Positions 27,592-37,167 of a stretch of 64,000 nucleotides of DNA are shown piece after piece; within the stretch, counting starts at the first letter, position 1; each line of letters opens with the position of its first letter. Both the position numbers and the translations under genes were made by a program. Where the stretch lies: assembly GCA_041601945.1 (NCBI GenBank), contig JBFIHG010000001.1, positions 62,001-126,000 on the forward strand, given 5' to 3'. The notes under the pieces were generated by a model. That model had not been told where the DNA came from. It saw only the letters and a list, made by a program, of their open reading frames with translations, and did not search any database. Source of the DNA: JBFJKD01 sp041601945 (lineage in GTDB: Bacteria > Pseudomonadota > Gammaproteobacteria > Pseudomonadales > Porticoccaceae).

Positions 27592-27912
27592 ATGTTATAC
27601 CGAGTAGTGCTATTGGGACTGTTATTGTCAGGCACGGCGGGTTGCACCTGGGTGGATACCAGTCCGGCCGGGAAGGAAGTGATGTTGGTTAAACCAGCCA
27701 ACGTGAGTAACTGTCGCTTTATAGGCGTCACAACTTCGACGGTCAAAGGGGCGATTGGCAATCTGAATCGCCCGGAGCACAAGGTCACCGAGGAGCTACA
27801 GGCCATGGCAAAAAACCAGGCGGCGGTGATGGGGGGCGATTCGATTATCGCCAAAAACGAAACCCGCACGCAAAGCACCCAGGCATTTGATGTGTATAAG
27901 TGCGGCTATTAG
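27592..27912 (+). CDS. DUF4156-family lipoprotein
   Basis: About 106 residues from the ATG at 27592, which has CAGGAGG upstream. The signal peptide ends in a lipobox-like GTAGC, so the cysteine is probably lipidated. The mature domain shows the DUF4156 pattern: VSNCRFIGVTTSTVKG, then EELQAMAKNQAAVMGGDSI and a C-terminal DVYKCGY with the paired cysteine. Relatives are small envelope proteins of unknown role. It is convergent with the nspC operon. Confidence 0.82.
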   Translation: MLYRVVLLGLLLSGTAGCTWVDTSPAGKEVMLVKPANVSNCRFIGVTTSTVKGAIGNLNRPEHKVTEELQAMAKNQAAVMGGDSIIAKNETRTQSTQAFDVYKCGY

Positions 27913-27940
27913 CGGTAACTCGGTGGTGTGTGAGCCGGGC

Positions 27941-29137
27941 TCAGGACAGGCGTTGTTTAAAATCGGTGTAGCCGAACTCGCGAATAACCTCGAGTTCGTC
28001 CGTGCGCGAATCCCACAGTGCTATGGCGGGTAGTTTGATGCCATTAAACGTAGATGTCTTCACCATGGTGTAGTGGGACATGTCATCGAACATCAGCCGT
28101 TGACCGATCTGCAATGGCTGCGTAAAACTGTAATCGCCGATCACATCGCCCGCCAGGCAGGTCATACCTCCCAGGCGATAACGGTGCGCATGCTGGTTGG
28201 CATCTCCGGCACCGAAAATTTGCGGCCGGTAGGGCATTTCCAGAATATCGGGCATATGGCAGGTAGCAGAGGTATCGAGAATGGCCTGGGGCATGGTGCT
28301 CCAGGGAGTATCCAGCACTTCCGTCACCAACACGCCAGTGTGAATAGCGATTGCCTCGCCCGGCTCGAGATACACTTGCACGTTGTGCCGCGCGGCAAAG
28401 TCCTGAATCAAAGCAATCAGATCGTCCACCTGATAGTCGGCACGGGTGATATGGTGGCCGCCGCCAAAATTAACCCACCGCATGTGCGGCAACAGGTGAC
28501 CAAATTTTTCCTCAACCACCTTTAATGTGCGTTGTAATGGCGGCACATCCTGTTCGCACAAGGTGTGAAAATGTAGACCGCTGATGCCCTCAAGGGATTG
28601 GCCGCTGAATTCCGCAAGTGGAATACCGAGGCGCGAACCGGGCGCGCAGGGGTCGTAAATGGGCACTGCGCCTTCGGAATGTTCTGGATTGATACGCAGC
28701 CCGAATTCCAGTTGGGGCCGTTGCTGCCGCGCAGTGTCGATAAGCGGTTGAAAACGCCGCCATTGGGCAAAAGAATTGAATACGACGTGGTGAGCAAAGC
28801 CGAGAATTTGTCGTAAATCTGCCTCCGTATAGGCGGCGGAGAACACATGGGTTTCACCACCGTAATGTTCCGCGCCAAGTTGTGCCTCGTGTAGGCCGCT
28901 GGCACAGGTGCCAGATAGATAGTCGGAGATTAGTGGTCCCAAACGCCACAGGGAAAACGCTTTGAGTGCTGCCAGAATTTTTGCGCCGCTGGCGGACTGC
29001 ACCTGGGCCAAAATACGTAGATTACGTTCTACCCCGGCTCGATCAACCACAAAGCACGGGCTCGGTACCCGGGCAGGATCAAAATTCGTAAAAGGATTGT
29101 TGCTCAACGGTGCAGGATCCGTGGCTGGGATGTGCAA
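27941..29137 (-). CDS. nspC: Carboxynorspermidine/carboxyspermidine decarboxylase
   Basis: A PLP enzyme of the alanine-racemase-fold decarboxylase group, 398 residues. It removes the carboxyl group from carboxy(nor)spermidine, the last step of the aspartate-semialdehyde polyamine route. The PLP lysine is in KILAALKAFS. The glycine-rich phosphate loop is WVNFGGGHHIT, followed by YLEPGEA, and the catalytic Cys region is TSATCHMPDIL. It starts at a TTG 20 bases after the synthase gene and ends the three-gene polyamine operon. Confidence 0.93.
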   Translation of the reverse strand: MHIPATDPAPLSNNPFTNFDPARVPSPCFVVDRAGVERNLRILAQVQSASGAKILAALKAFSLWRLGPLISDYLSGTCASGLHEAQLGAEHYGGETHVFSAAYTEADLRQILGFAHHVVFNSFAQWRRFQPLIDTARQQRPQLEFGLRINPEHSEGAVPIYDPCAPGSRLGIPLAEFSGQSLEGISGLHFHTLCEQDVPPLQRTLKVVEEKFGHLLPHMRWVNFGGGHHITRADYQVDDLIALIQDFAARHNVQVYLEPGEAIAIHTGVLVTEVLDTPWSTMPQAILDTSATCHMPDILEMPYRPQIFGAGDANQHAHRYRLGGMTCLAGDVIGDYSFTQPLQIGQRLMFDDMSHYTMVKTSTFNGIKLPAIALWDSRTDELEVIREFGYTDFKQRLS

Positions 29138-29157
29138 CGCTCATGACGCCGCACCGC

Positions 29158-30357
29158 TTAGTCGCCCAGTCCGTTGTGATCGAGCTCAACGACTTCCCAG
29201 GGCAGGCCATAGCGATTCAGGTCTTCCATAAACGGATCTGGTTCGAGCTGTTCCATATTCCACACACCTGCCCGTGCCCATTTGCCTTCGAGCATCATTT
29301 TTGCGCCGATCATCGCGGGTACGCCGGTGGTGTAGGAAATAGCCTGGGATTGTACTTCCCGATAGCAGGTTTCGTGGTCACAAATATTGTAAATGTACAC
29401 AATTTTTTTGCGCCCATCCTTGACCCCGGTAGCGACACAACCGATACAGGTTTTACCTTTTGTCAAAGGACCCAGGCTAGAAGGATCTGGCAGCAGTGCC
29501 TTGAGAAACTGTAGTGGAATAATTTCCTTGCCTTCGTACATCACCGGGTCAATGCGCGTCATACCAACATTGCCCAGTACTTCAAGATGTTTCAGGTAAT
29601 TGTCCGAAAATGTCATCCAGAACCGAGCGCGCTTGATGCCAGGGAAATGTTTGGCGATGGATTCCAGTTCTTCGTGGTACATCAGATAGATTTTTTTCGG
29701 GCCAATGCCGGCCGGAAAATTGAACTCGCGCGACTCCGACAGGGGCGGCGTGGTCTGCCATTCGCCGTCCTGCCAGTAGCGTCCTTCGGCGGTTACTTCG
29801 CGAATGTTGATTTCTGGATTAAAGTTGGTGGCAAACGGCTGGCCGTGGTCGCCCGCATTGCAGTCGATAATATCCAGTTCGTGAATATCATCGAGCAGGT
29901 GTTTTTTAATGTAGGCAGTGTATACGTTGGTAACCCCGGGATCGAAGCCGGAACCCAGCAGTGCCATTAGATTGGCCTGTTTAAATTTGTCGTGATAGGC
30001 CCACTGCCAGCTGTACTCGAATTTCGCCTCGTTGGGTGGTTCGTAGTTGGCGGTATCGAGATAGTGAACACCGGTTTGCAGACAGGCGTCCATAATGGTC
30101 AAGTCCTGGTAGGGGAGGGCGACGTTAATTACCAGGGACGGTTTTTCGAGATTAATCAACGCTACCAATTCGAGCACGTTGTCTGCATTCACCTGCGCTG
30201 TGCTAATCGGTCGTTTGATTTGCGCAGCGATTTTTTTACATTTTTCATGGGTACGACTGGCCAGAATAATTTCGGAGAAAACTTCGGGTATCTGGGCACA
30301 TTTATGGGCGACGACGGCGCCGACGCCTCCGGCGCCGATAATCAATACTTTTGCCAT
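29158..30357 (-). CDS. Carboxynorspermidine/carboxyspermidine synthase (saccharopine dehydrogenase-like)
   Basis: A 399-residue NAD(P)H-dependent reductive condensing enzyme that joins aspartate semialdehyde with a diamine. It has the N-terminal Rossmann loop KVLIIGAGGVGAVVAHKC, a SRTHEKC strand and the DTANYEPP and LGSGFDPGVTNVY motifs of the saccharopine-dehydrogenase group. Position immediately before nspC, with speA upstream, is the standard arrangement for this pathway and separates it from true lysine-pathway enzymes. Confidence 0.9.
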   Translation of the reverse strand: MAKVLIIGAGGVGAVVAHKCAQIPEVFSEIILASRTHEKCKKIAAQIKRPISTAQVNADNVLELVALINLEKPSLVINVALPYQDLTIMDACLQTGVHYLDTANYEPPNEAKFEYSWQWAYHDKFKQANLMALLGSGFDPGVTNVYTAYIKKHLLDDIHELDIIDCNAGDHGQPFATNFNPEINIREVTAEGRYWQDGEWQTTPPLSESREFNFPAGIGPKKIYLMYHEELESIAKHFPGIKRARFWMTFSDNYLKHLEVLGNVGMTRIDPVMYEGKEIIPLQFLKALLPDPSSLGPLTKGKTCIGCVATGVKDGRKKIVYIYNICDHETCYREVQSQAISYTTGVPAMIGAKMMLEGKWARAGVWNMEQLEPDPFMEDLNRYGLPWEVVELDHNGLGD

Positions 30358-30468
30358 TACTGTGTTCTCCGCTACTGGTGACTAACGAGCCATATTTGGC
30401 GCGGGGATCAATGTCCTCGACGTTTCGCGCCCAGAAATATCAAAATAGTTTTTCCGTGTCAAAATAAG

Positions 30469-32412
30469 TTAGCGTTCAAAATAGGTATACCCACGCAAAC
30501 TTTCGGTAAACGCACCGAGCATTTTTTGTCGTTCCAATACCGTAATTCTACCTTCGCGCACGGCCTGCTCGGCTGTGGCGCGAAAGCGTTCGTACATGAT
30601 TTTCGGATCGTACTCAACGTAACTCAGCACGTCGGCGATGCTATCCCCTTCGAGCTCGTGCACGAAATCGAAACTGCCGTCGTTGTTTATGCGCACGCTG
30701 GCGACATTGGTGTCGCCAAACAAATTGTGCAGATCGCCCAGGGTTTCCTGGTAGGCCCCCACCAGGAATACGCCCATATAATATTCCTCGCCATCGCGCA
30801 GCGGATGTACCGACAGCGTATTAAGTGGTCCTTCGGGGTGAGGGAAATGATCAATCTTGCCATCGCAGTCACAGGTCAGGTCAGCGATGATAGCCTCGCG
30901 GGTTGGTTGTTCATCAAGGCGATGAATTGGCATGATCGGAAACACCTGCTTGATCGCCCAGGCATCTGGCAAGGATTGAAAAACGCTAAAATTACCGTAA
31001 TAAATATCCGCCAATAATCCTTGCAGGTCTTCAAGTTCTGCCGGTATGCGCTCCAGATGCGGCAGGTGAGCGGCGATATTTTGCAGTACATTGAGATAGA
31101 TGTTTTCCCCTAACGAACGAGTGCGCAAATTAATTTCGCTACGTAGAAATAATTCCTGGAGCTGGCTGCGATAATGAATGGCGTCGTTGTAGCATTCCTG
31201 CAGCGTTCGGGGGGCAATATGTCCCAGCACTGTCCACAAATTTTTGATCTGTTCGTTGCTGTCTTCCGGCAACACCTGCGGCACGTTGCTGGGGCTGAAC
31301 GTGCTGGTATCAAGCACGTTAAATAGTAGTACGGACGTATATGCCACGGTGGCACGTCCGGATTCGGTCACAATAACCGGGTGCGGAACCGACTCTGGAT
31401 CCAGGGCTTCCTGAATTGCCTCCACTATATCTGTGCAGTACTCGCGTAAATTGTAGTTGCGGCTATGGGTGTCGTTGCTGCGGGAGCCATCGTAATCGAC
31501 CGCCAGGCCGCCACCTAGATCCAGGTACCCGAGCGGTGCGCCCTCGCCGATAATATCAATGTAATAACGACATGCCTCCTGTACACCAGCGCGAATGTCG
31601 CGGATATTTGGAATCTGAGATCCGAGGTGGAAGTGCAACAGCTGCAGGCACGACAACATATTCGCTGCCTTTAGCCCGTCGATAATTTCGATGATTTGTG
31701 TGGTGGTCAGCCCGAACAGGCTGCGATCACCGCTATCGTTACTCCAGTGGCCGTCCACTTTGGTCATTAACTTCAAACGCAGGCCGACCATCGGTTCAAT
31801 GCCCAGTACGCGACTGCGCTCAATAATGATCGGCAGTTCTGCAGGGGTTTCGATAACAAAAACGCAGGGAATTCCCAGTTGACGCGCGCGCAAGCCGAGA
31901 TCGATAAACTCCGAATCTTTATAGCCATTGCACACGATCAGGCTGTCCCGATCCTGTAGCGAGGCCATCGCGATAATTAACTCGGCCTTGCTACCCGCCT
32001 CAAAACCATGGTGAAAATGTTTGCCAAATCGAGCGATTTCCTCAACCACGTGGCACTGCTGGTTAACTTTTATGGGGAACACGCCACGGTAGTGGTTTTG
32101 ATATCCGAGCGCGGCAATGGCATCGGCAAACGCGGTGTTCAGCTGGCGAATACCTGCATCGAGAATATTTTCCACCCGCAGCAGCAGCGGCATATCCAGA
32201 TCACGCTGTTTCAGGCCGCGCGCAATTTCCAACAACGACACCTGGCTATTGTTAGCATCGGTATCGCTATTGCCGCCATTTTCTGTTGTGCTGATGCGCA
32301 GCGTGACTTCGCCCGCCTCGGAAATTCGAAAATAGCCTGCGCCCCAATCGTTGATACCGTAATGCTGTGCAGCCCTCTCGACGGACCACTCTGGGGAAGT
32401 AAGGGTGTTCAC
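30469..32412 (-). CDS. speA: Biosynthetic arginine decarboxylase
   Basis: A 647-residue PLP decarboxylase that converts arginine to agmatine, the entry to putrescine. The PLP lysine is in YRGVFPIKVNQQ, the glycine loop is LDLGGGLAVDYDG, and the C-terminal active-site region includes TCDCDGKIDHF and the GAYQETLGDLHNLFGD segment typical of SpeA. The start is a GTG with CAGGAG upstream. It is the first gene of the operon that continues, after 111 bases, with the carboxynorspermidine synthase and nspC. Agmatine-to-putrescine genes are not in the window. Confidence 0.96.
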   Translation of the reverse strand: MNTLTSPEWSVERAAQHYGINDWGAGYFRISEAGEVTLRISTTENGGNSDTDANNSQVSLLEIARGLKQRDLDMPLLLRVENILDAGIRQLNTAFADAIAALGYQNHYRGVFPIKVNQQCHVVEEIARFGKHFHHGFEAGSKAELIIAMASLQDRDSLIVCNGYKDSEFIDLGLRARQLGIPCVFVIETPAELPIIIERSRVLGIEPMVGLRLKLMTKVDGHWSNDSGDRSLFGLTTTQIIEIIDGLKAANMLSCLQLLHFHLGSQIPNIRDIRAGVQEACRYYIDIIGEGAPLGYLDLGGGLAVDYDGSRSNDTHSRNYNLREYCTDIVEAIQEALDPESVPHPVIVTESGRATVAYTSVLLFNVLDTSTFSPSNVPQVLPEDSNEQIKNLWTVLGHIAPRTLQECYNDAIHYRSQLQELFLRSEINLRTRSLGENIYLNVLQNIAAHLPHLERIPAELEDLQGLLADIYYGNFSVFQSLPDAWAIKQVFPIMPIHRLDEQPTREAIIADLTCDCDGKIDHFPHPEGPLNTLSVHPLRDGEEYYMGVFLVGAYQETLGDLHNLFGDTNVASVRINNDGSFDFVHELEGDSIADVLSYVEYDPKIMYERFRATAEQAVREGRITVLERQKMLGAFTESLRGYTYFER

Positions 32413-32696
32413 TGGCGGGCTCCTGGTGGCGAGAAGGTGGTACAGTCATGACGCATCCAGAACGCTAGCGGACTGTATGCCATTTTTGCGCATATTGTAT
32501 GGGCGTTGGGGTCGCTATTCCACCCATTAACGTAAAACAGAACATACTGAGTTCCTGCACCACAGCTACCACCACCGAGATAGTTGCTTGATGGCCGGTG
32601 CAAGGCCACTTATTGATGTCGTTTATCTGACAAACACCGAATCCCGCGCTCAACTCCGGTGGGATTTGGGTAAATGGTATCAGGGAGGACAACATT

Positions 32697-32900
32697 GTGA
32701 GCAGTAGCACCATCGCCATACAGATGCCTGAAAAGATAGTATCTGTCGAGAGTGCATGGGTGGATTACAGCGGCCATATGAATCTCGCCCATTACGTGCT
32801 GGCCTTCGATAAGGCCACAGATTCTTTTTATGATCATCTGGGTATAGGCCTCAACTATCGCCAGGCGCAGGCCAGCTCCATGTTCACGGTGTTTCGCTAA
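32697..32900 (+). pseudogene. Truncated hotdog thioesterase gene (N-terminal third only)
   Basis: The 67-codon frame starts at a GTG with a strong GGGAGG site and reads like the beginning of a thioesterase of the carnitine/betaine-metabolism type: SAWVDYSGHMNLAHYVLAFD and SFYDHLGIGLNYRQAQ. Such proteins are about 140-150 residues; here the frame stops at MFTVFR, in the middle of the first half, where it meets the 3' end of csiV (17-base overlap). I read it as a truncated gene, probably cut when csiV-mfd was placed beside it. A short product might still be made. Confidence 0.72.
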
Positions 32901-33573
32901 GATCTGCAGTGCTCTGAGGATCGCGAATGACTTTTACCAAAACACCCATTTTTGGATGGTCGAGGTAGTAAATTTTACCAAGTTGCAAGCGCTGAGACTG
33001 GCGCAGGGTATTGATTTCGTCGATGGGGGGTTGACCCTCGCCGTCTATTTGGGAACCAACCAGGCCCGGCGGTGGCGGCAGTGGAGGCCAGGGATTATTA
33101 TCTGAATGCTGGGTGGCAAAGCGGACTTGCCACAAGTGGGTTTGCAAGTGCAGATAACTTTCCAGATACAGGCGCAGGCTGCCCTCCAGCTGCCAGTGGT
33201 TACCAAGCCGCCTGCCGCCGGCGATCTGCAACCAGGGGGTCTGTGCGCGACCCAGACCGGGTTGGCGCCAGGCTTCGTGAAACAGGACTTTATAGGGGCC
33301 ACTACGGTTAAGCGTGTAGGCATCCGGGTTCAGTTGTCGGGCGCCTTTGTCCAATTGCTGGTAGGGCGAATCCTGAGTGGCGGCGGAGTCTGCGGAAAAT
33401 GTGGTCAGCGGTGTCGGATAGCCTAACACTACGTTGTAATAAGGCAGCTCGTTCCCGTAGCTGTCCTGTTGCGAGAAGATCAGTACTTCCACCTGGTACC
33501 AATTTTCGGCGCCATTGGCGGCGGCTGAAAGCGCGATTAAAAACATCGAAATAAGCACAATGTGACGTGGCAT
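32884..33573 (-). CDS. CsiV-family periplasmic protein
   Basis: A 229-residue exported protein with a signal peptide (IVLISMFLIALSAAANGAE). The CsiV-type start of the mature chain is NWYQVEVLIFSQQD, followed by YPTPL and a beta-rich region ending in LGKIYYLDHPKMGVLVKVI. In Shigella/Pseudomonas-type genomes it lies beside mfd. Here its ATG overlaps the mfd stop by one base (TGATG), so it is expressed with mfd. Its role is poorly defined; some relatives bind peptidoglycan. The C-terminal coding end overlaps a truncated thioesterase gene. Confidence 0.85.
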   Translation of the reverse strand: MPRHIVLISMFLIALSAAANGAENWYQVEVLIFSQQDSYGNELPYYNVVLGYPTPLTTFSADSAATQDSPYQQLDKGARQLNPDAYTLNRSGPYKVLFHEAWRQPGLGRAQTPWLQIAGGRRLGNHWQLEGSLRLYLESYLHLQTHLWQVRFATQHSDNNPWPPLPPPPGLVGSQIDGEGQPPIDEINTLRQSQRLQLGKIYYLDHPKMGVLVKVIRDPQSTADLSETP

Positions 33574-36500
33574 CAGGCTACCTGCTGCTGATTGGGTGTG
33601 AGTAAGCCGAGCAGCGTGGACACCTCGTCGAGGCGCTGTCGAGCAGTGGGCATTGCACGGGTAAACGCCAGTACGGTGCCACCCACCAGGCGGTAGATAT
33701 CCGGCTGCTGCTGTACCATTTGCACGATTGTTACAGGGGCCACCAGGGTATCCCGGCCGAATGTCACTTTACCGCCCTGCGCATTGGCGTCGAGTCGAAC
33801 GATACCCAGGCGCTCCGCCTGCTGGCGCAATGTGGTGACCTGAATCAGGTTTTTTAACGTCTCCGGTAGCAGTCCGAAACGATCGATCATTTCAACCTGA
33901 AGCTCGCGCAGTTGTTCATTATTTTGTGTGCTGGCAATGCGTTTATACAGTAGTAGCCGCGTGTGGATGTCCGCCAGATAAGTATCGGGAATCAGCGCGG
34001 GAATATTCAGATTGATTTCTGTTGCGCGGCGCAGGGCGCTGTCCACGTCAAACGTTTTACCGGCGCGAATGGCATCCACCGCCTTGTCCAATAGTTCCAT
34101 ATACAGTGAAAAACCGATGCTATGAATATGCCCACTCTGGTCGTCGCCCAGTAGTTCACCCGCGCCGCGTATTTCCATATCCTGGGTGGCCAGCGTAAAT
34201 CCGGAACCGAGGTGGTCGGCAAAAGTTATGGCTTCCAGTCGTTTGTGGGCGTCGTCACTCATCTGCTTCGGTTCGGGCACCAGCAGGTAAGCGTACGCCT
34301 GGTGATGGGAGCGTCCCACCCTACCGCGTAACTGATGCAGTTGCGCGAGCCCCAGCTTGTCGGCGCGGTTGATGACAATGGTATTGGCGCTGGGGATGTC
34401 GATACCGGTTTCAATAATGGTGGAACACACCAGCACGTTAAAACGCTGGTGATAAAAATCCGACATGACTTTTTCCAGGTCGCGCTCGCGCATTTGTCCG
34501 TGGGCGATATTAATACGGGCTTCAGGCAGTAGCTCCTCAAGTTCCCGCGCCGCGCGGTCGATACTTTTTACGTCGTTGTGCAGGTAGTAGACCTGACCGC
34601 CGCGCAAAATTTCCCGCAAAATAGCCTCGCGGATTACCTGGGCGTCGTGTTGTCGCACGAAGGTTTTGACCGATAAGCGCCGAGCCGGCGGGGTGGCAAT
34701 GATCGACAGGTCGCGTAAACCGCCCATGGCGAGGTTAAGGGTGCGGGGAATGGGCGTGGCGGTCAATGTCAGAATATCGACCTCCGCTCGAAGCGCCTTC
34801 AACTTTTCCTTTTGATGCACCCCAAAACGATGTTCTTCATCGATGACTAATAATCCCAGATCGTGGTAGCTGACGCTGCTATTCAGGAGTTTGTGGGTGC
34901 CGATTAGAATGTCAACTTTACCTTGCGCAACCCGCGCCAGAATATCCGCCTGTTGTTTGGTCGAGCGAAAACGAGATAGCGCCTCCACGCTCACGGGCCA
35001 GTTGGCGAACCGATCGCGAAAATTTTCGAAGTGCTGCTGGGCAAGCAGGGTGGTGGGCACCAGAATGACCACTTGTCGGTTGCTGGAGATTGCGATAAAT
35101 GCCGCACGCATGGCCACTTCGGTTTTGCCAAAGCCCACGTCCCCACATACCAGGCGGTCCATAGGTTGCGGGCTGGTCATATCGCGCAGCACCGCAGCGA
35201 TGGCATCGCTCTGGTCTGGCGTTTCCTCAAACGGAAATTCGGCGCTGAATGCTCGGTAGTCCTCGGGGTTTTTATAAGAGAAGCCGATTCGCGCGGCACG
35301 GCGCGCGTAAATATCGAGCAACTCGGCCGCAGTGTCGCGAATTTTTTGTGCCGCTTTGTCTTTGGCTTTTTGCCACTGCTCGTTGCCGAGGCGGTGCAGG
35401 GGAGCGAGTGCTGCGTCGCCACCGCTATAGCGACTGATGAGATGTAAATCCGCAACCGGGACATAGAGTTTGGCACCGTCCGCATAACCCAGGGTCAGAA
35501 ACTCCTGCGTTTCGTTGTCGACCGCAAGGGTCTGGAGCCCCTGGTAGCGTCCAACGCCGTGGTCGATATGTACCACTGGCGCATCTACCTGTAGTTCCGC
35601 GAGATTCTTGATCCACTGCTCACTGCCATCCTGGGCGCGCACGCGCCGCCGCCGTTGCAGCACCTGTTCGCCAAATAATTCACTTTCGCTGATAACCCAC
35701 AGGGGTGGTGTCGTTATGGCCATACCCTGCTCAAGGGGATGCAGGGTAATACCGAGGGCCAGGTCGGAGTGTACGAACTCTTGCCAGGTCGCAACTTCCT
35801 GGGGTCTGATGGCGACGCTAGCGAGCAGCTCCAGCAGTGCTTCGCGTCGCCCCGGAGATTCAGCACAAAACAGCACGCGCCCGTCGAATTTTTGCAGGGC
35901 GGTTTCGAGGCGAGCCAACGGGTGGGTGGCCCGGGAGTCGACCCTGATATCCGGTAGCCCGTGACAAGCAAAGTTGTGTTGTCCAGCTCCCGGGTTCACA
36001 GGGTCCGAGTGCAGAATGGTTTGCGGCCACTGCTTCAGCGCCGCGAACATATCTGGGACGGGTATAAATACCTGGGTGGGTGCCAGTAACGGTCGATTGG
36101 GGTCGACGCCGTAATTGCGATAGCGCTCGTTGCACTCGTTCCAGAAGTTTTCCGTAGCCGTAGTGACATCGCCGTCGATAAACACCTGAGTATTCGCTGG
36201 CAGATAATCAAACAGGGTGGCGGTATGTGCGAAAAATAAAGGCAGGTAATATTCGATACCGGGGGAGGGATGACCGTCGCGAATATCCTGATAAATGGCA
36301 CACTGGCGCGGATCCACATCGAACTGCGCGTGCCAGCTGTCGAGAAAGTGTTTGATCGCGTCCTTTTCAAGAGAAAACTCCCGAGCCGGTAACAGGGTGA
36401 TTGCGTCGTGTTTGTCGATGGTCAGTTGGCTGTGGGGATCAAAGCTGCGCAAGCTGTCGATTTCATCGTCGAACAGATCAATGCGAAACGGTGTGTCGCT

Positions 36501-37055
36501 GCCCATCGGATAAATGTCCACCAGTGCGCCACGCACGGCGTATTCGCCATGCTCGTAAACCGTGTCCACACAGCGGTAGCCAGCTTCATTGAGCTGACGG
36601 CGCAGGTTGTCGATACTGACGCGCTCGCCGGTGCGATGGACGAAGCTGTGTGCGGCTATAAATTCCGGTGGCGATAACCGGTGCATCAGGGTTGTTGCGG
36701 GAACTACCAGTACTCCTTGTTGCAGGCGCGGCAGTTGATACAGCGTACGCAGGCGCTCGGAAACAATATCCTGGTGGGGCGAAAAGATATCGTAGGGCAG
36801 GGTTTCCCAGTCTGGAAAATGCAATATCGGCAGTACGTCCCCATTAGTGCCGTCTGCCATGGCACAAAAAAAACGCAGCTCGTCCTCAATGCGTAAGGCC
36901 TGTTTCGGGGATGCGGCAATCACTAGAGTCAGGCCCGCATGTGACCGCGCGCTATCGCTCAGGGCCAGGGTGCGGGCGGCCCCTTGGAGACCACCCCAGT
37001 GCTGTTGCCGACCTGGAGTATTAATGGCGGGAATGGAAAGGACGGATGGGCACAT
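33573..37055 (-). CDS. mfd: Transcription-repair coupling factor Mfd
   Basis: An 1160-residue SF2 translocase that removes stalled RNA polymerase and recruits UvrA. N-terminal UvrB-like domains precede the RNA-polymerase-interaction domain. The helicase core shows Walker A CGDVGFGKTEVAMRAAF, the DEEH box in LLVIDEEHRFGVHQKEK, TATPIPRTL and the Mfd-specific QLRGRVGRSHHQAYAYLL motif. The C-terminal D7 domain is present. The length is normal. It is followed by csiV with a one-base overlap and divergent from the lipoprotein gene at 37168. Confidence 0.98.
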   Translation of the reverse strand: MCPSVLSIPAINTPGRQQHWGGLQGAARTLALSDSARSHAGLTLVIAASPKQALRIEDELRFFCAMADGTNGDVLPILHFPDWETLPYDIFSPHQDIVSERLRTLYQLPRLQQGVLVVPATTLMHRLSPPEFIAAHSFVHRTGERVSIDNLRRQLNEAGYRCVDTVYEHGEYAVRGALVDIYPMGSDTPFRIDLFDDEIDSLRSFDPHSQLTIDKHDAITLLPAREFSLEKDAIKHFLDSWHAQFDVDPRQCAIYQDIRDGHPSPGIEYYLPLFFAHTATLFDYLPANTQVFIDGDVTTATENFWNECNERYRNYGVDPNRPLLAPTQVFIPVPDMFAALKQWPQTILHSDPVNPGAGQHNFACHGLPDIRVDSRATHPLARLETALQKFDGRVLFCAESPGRREALLELLASVAIRPQEVATWQEFVHSDLALGITLHPLEQGMAITTPPLWVISESELFGEQVLQRRRRVRAQDGSEQWIKNLAELQVDAPVVHIDHGVGRYQGLQTLAVDNETQEFLTLGYADGAKLYVPVADLHLISRYSGGDAALAPLHRLGNEQWQKAKDKAAQKIRDTAAELLDIYARRAARIGFSYKNPEDYRAFSAEFPFEETPDQSDAIAAVLRDMTSPQPMDRLVCGDVGFGKTEVAMRAAFIAISSNRQVVILVPTTLLAQQHFENFRDRFANWPVSVEALSRFRSTKQQADILARVAQGKVDILIGTHKLLNSSVSYHDLGLLVIDEEHRFGVHQKEKLKALRAEVDILTLTATPIPRTLNLAMGGLRDLSIIATPPARRLSVKTFVRQHDAQVIREAILREILRGGQVYYLHNDVKSIDRAARELEELLPEARINIAHGQMRERDLEKVMSDFYHQRFNVLVCSTIIETGIDIPSANTIVINRADKLGLAQLHQLRGRVGRSHHQAYAYLLVPEPKQMSDDAHKRLEAITFADHLGSGFTLATQDMEIRGAGELLGDDQSGHIHSIGFSLYMELLDKAVDAIRAGKTFDVDSALRRATEINLNIPALIPDTYLADIHTRLLLYKRIASTQNNEQLRELQVEMIDRFGLLPETLKNLIQVTTLRQQAERLGIVRLDANAQGGKVTFGRDTLVAPVTIVQMVQQQPDIYRLVGGTVLAFTRAMPTARQRLDEVSTLLGLLTPNQQQVA

Positions 37056-37167
37056 GGGATTAGGGAATGACCAAATATGGTATTGTACCGATGCTGCACC
37101 GCTGAGTCATCGCCGCTGCGCTGTGATTGCAGGGACGAGCCGGGGGGCACGGAGGTATCGAACATCT

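Noticed and set aside
27933..27945. TGAGC-CGG-GCTCA stem between the DUF4156 and nspC genes
   Set aside because: Short stem without a T tract, partly inside the nspC coding end; not called a terminator.
36847..37167. In-frame N-terminal extension of the lipoprotein at 37168, reaching into mfd
   Set aside because: It is antisense to the well-supported 5' end of mfd, is Arg/Cys-rich with no family features, and would bury the signal peptide.
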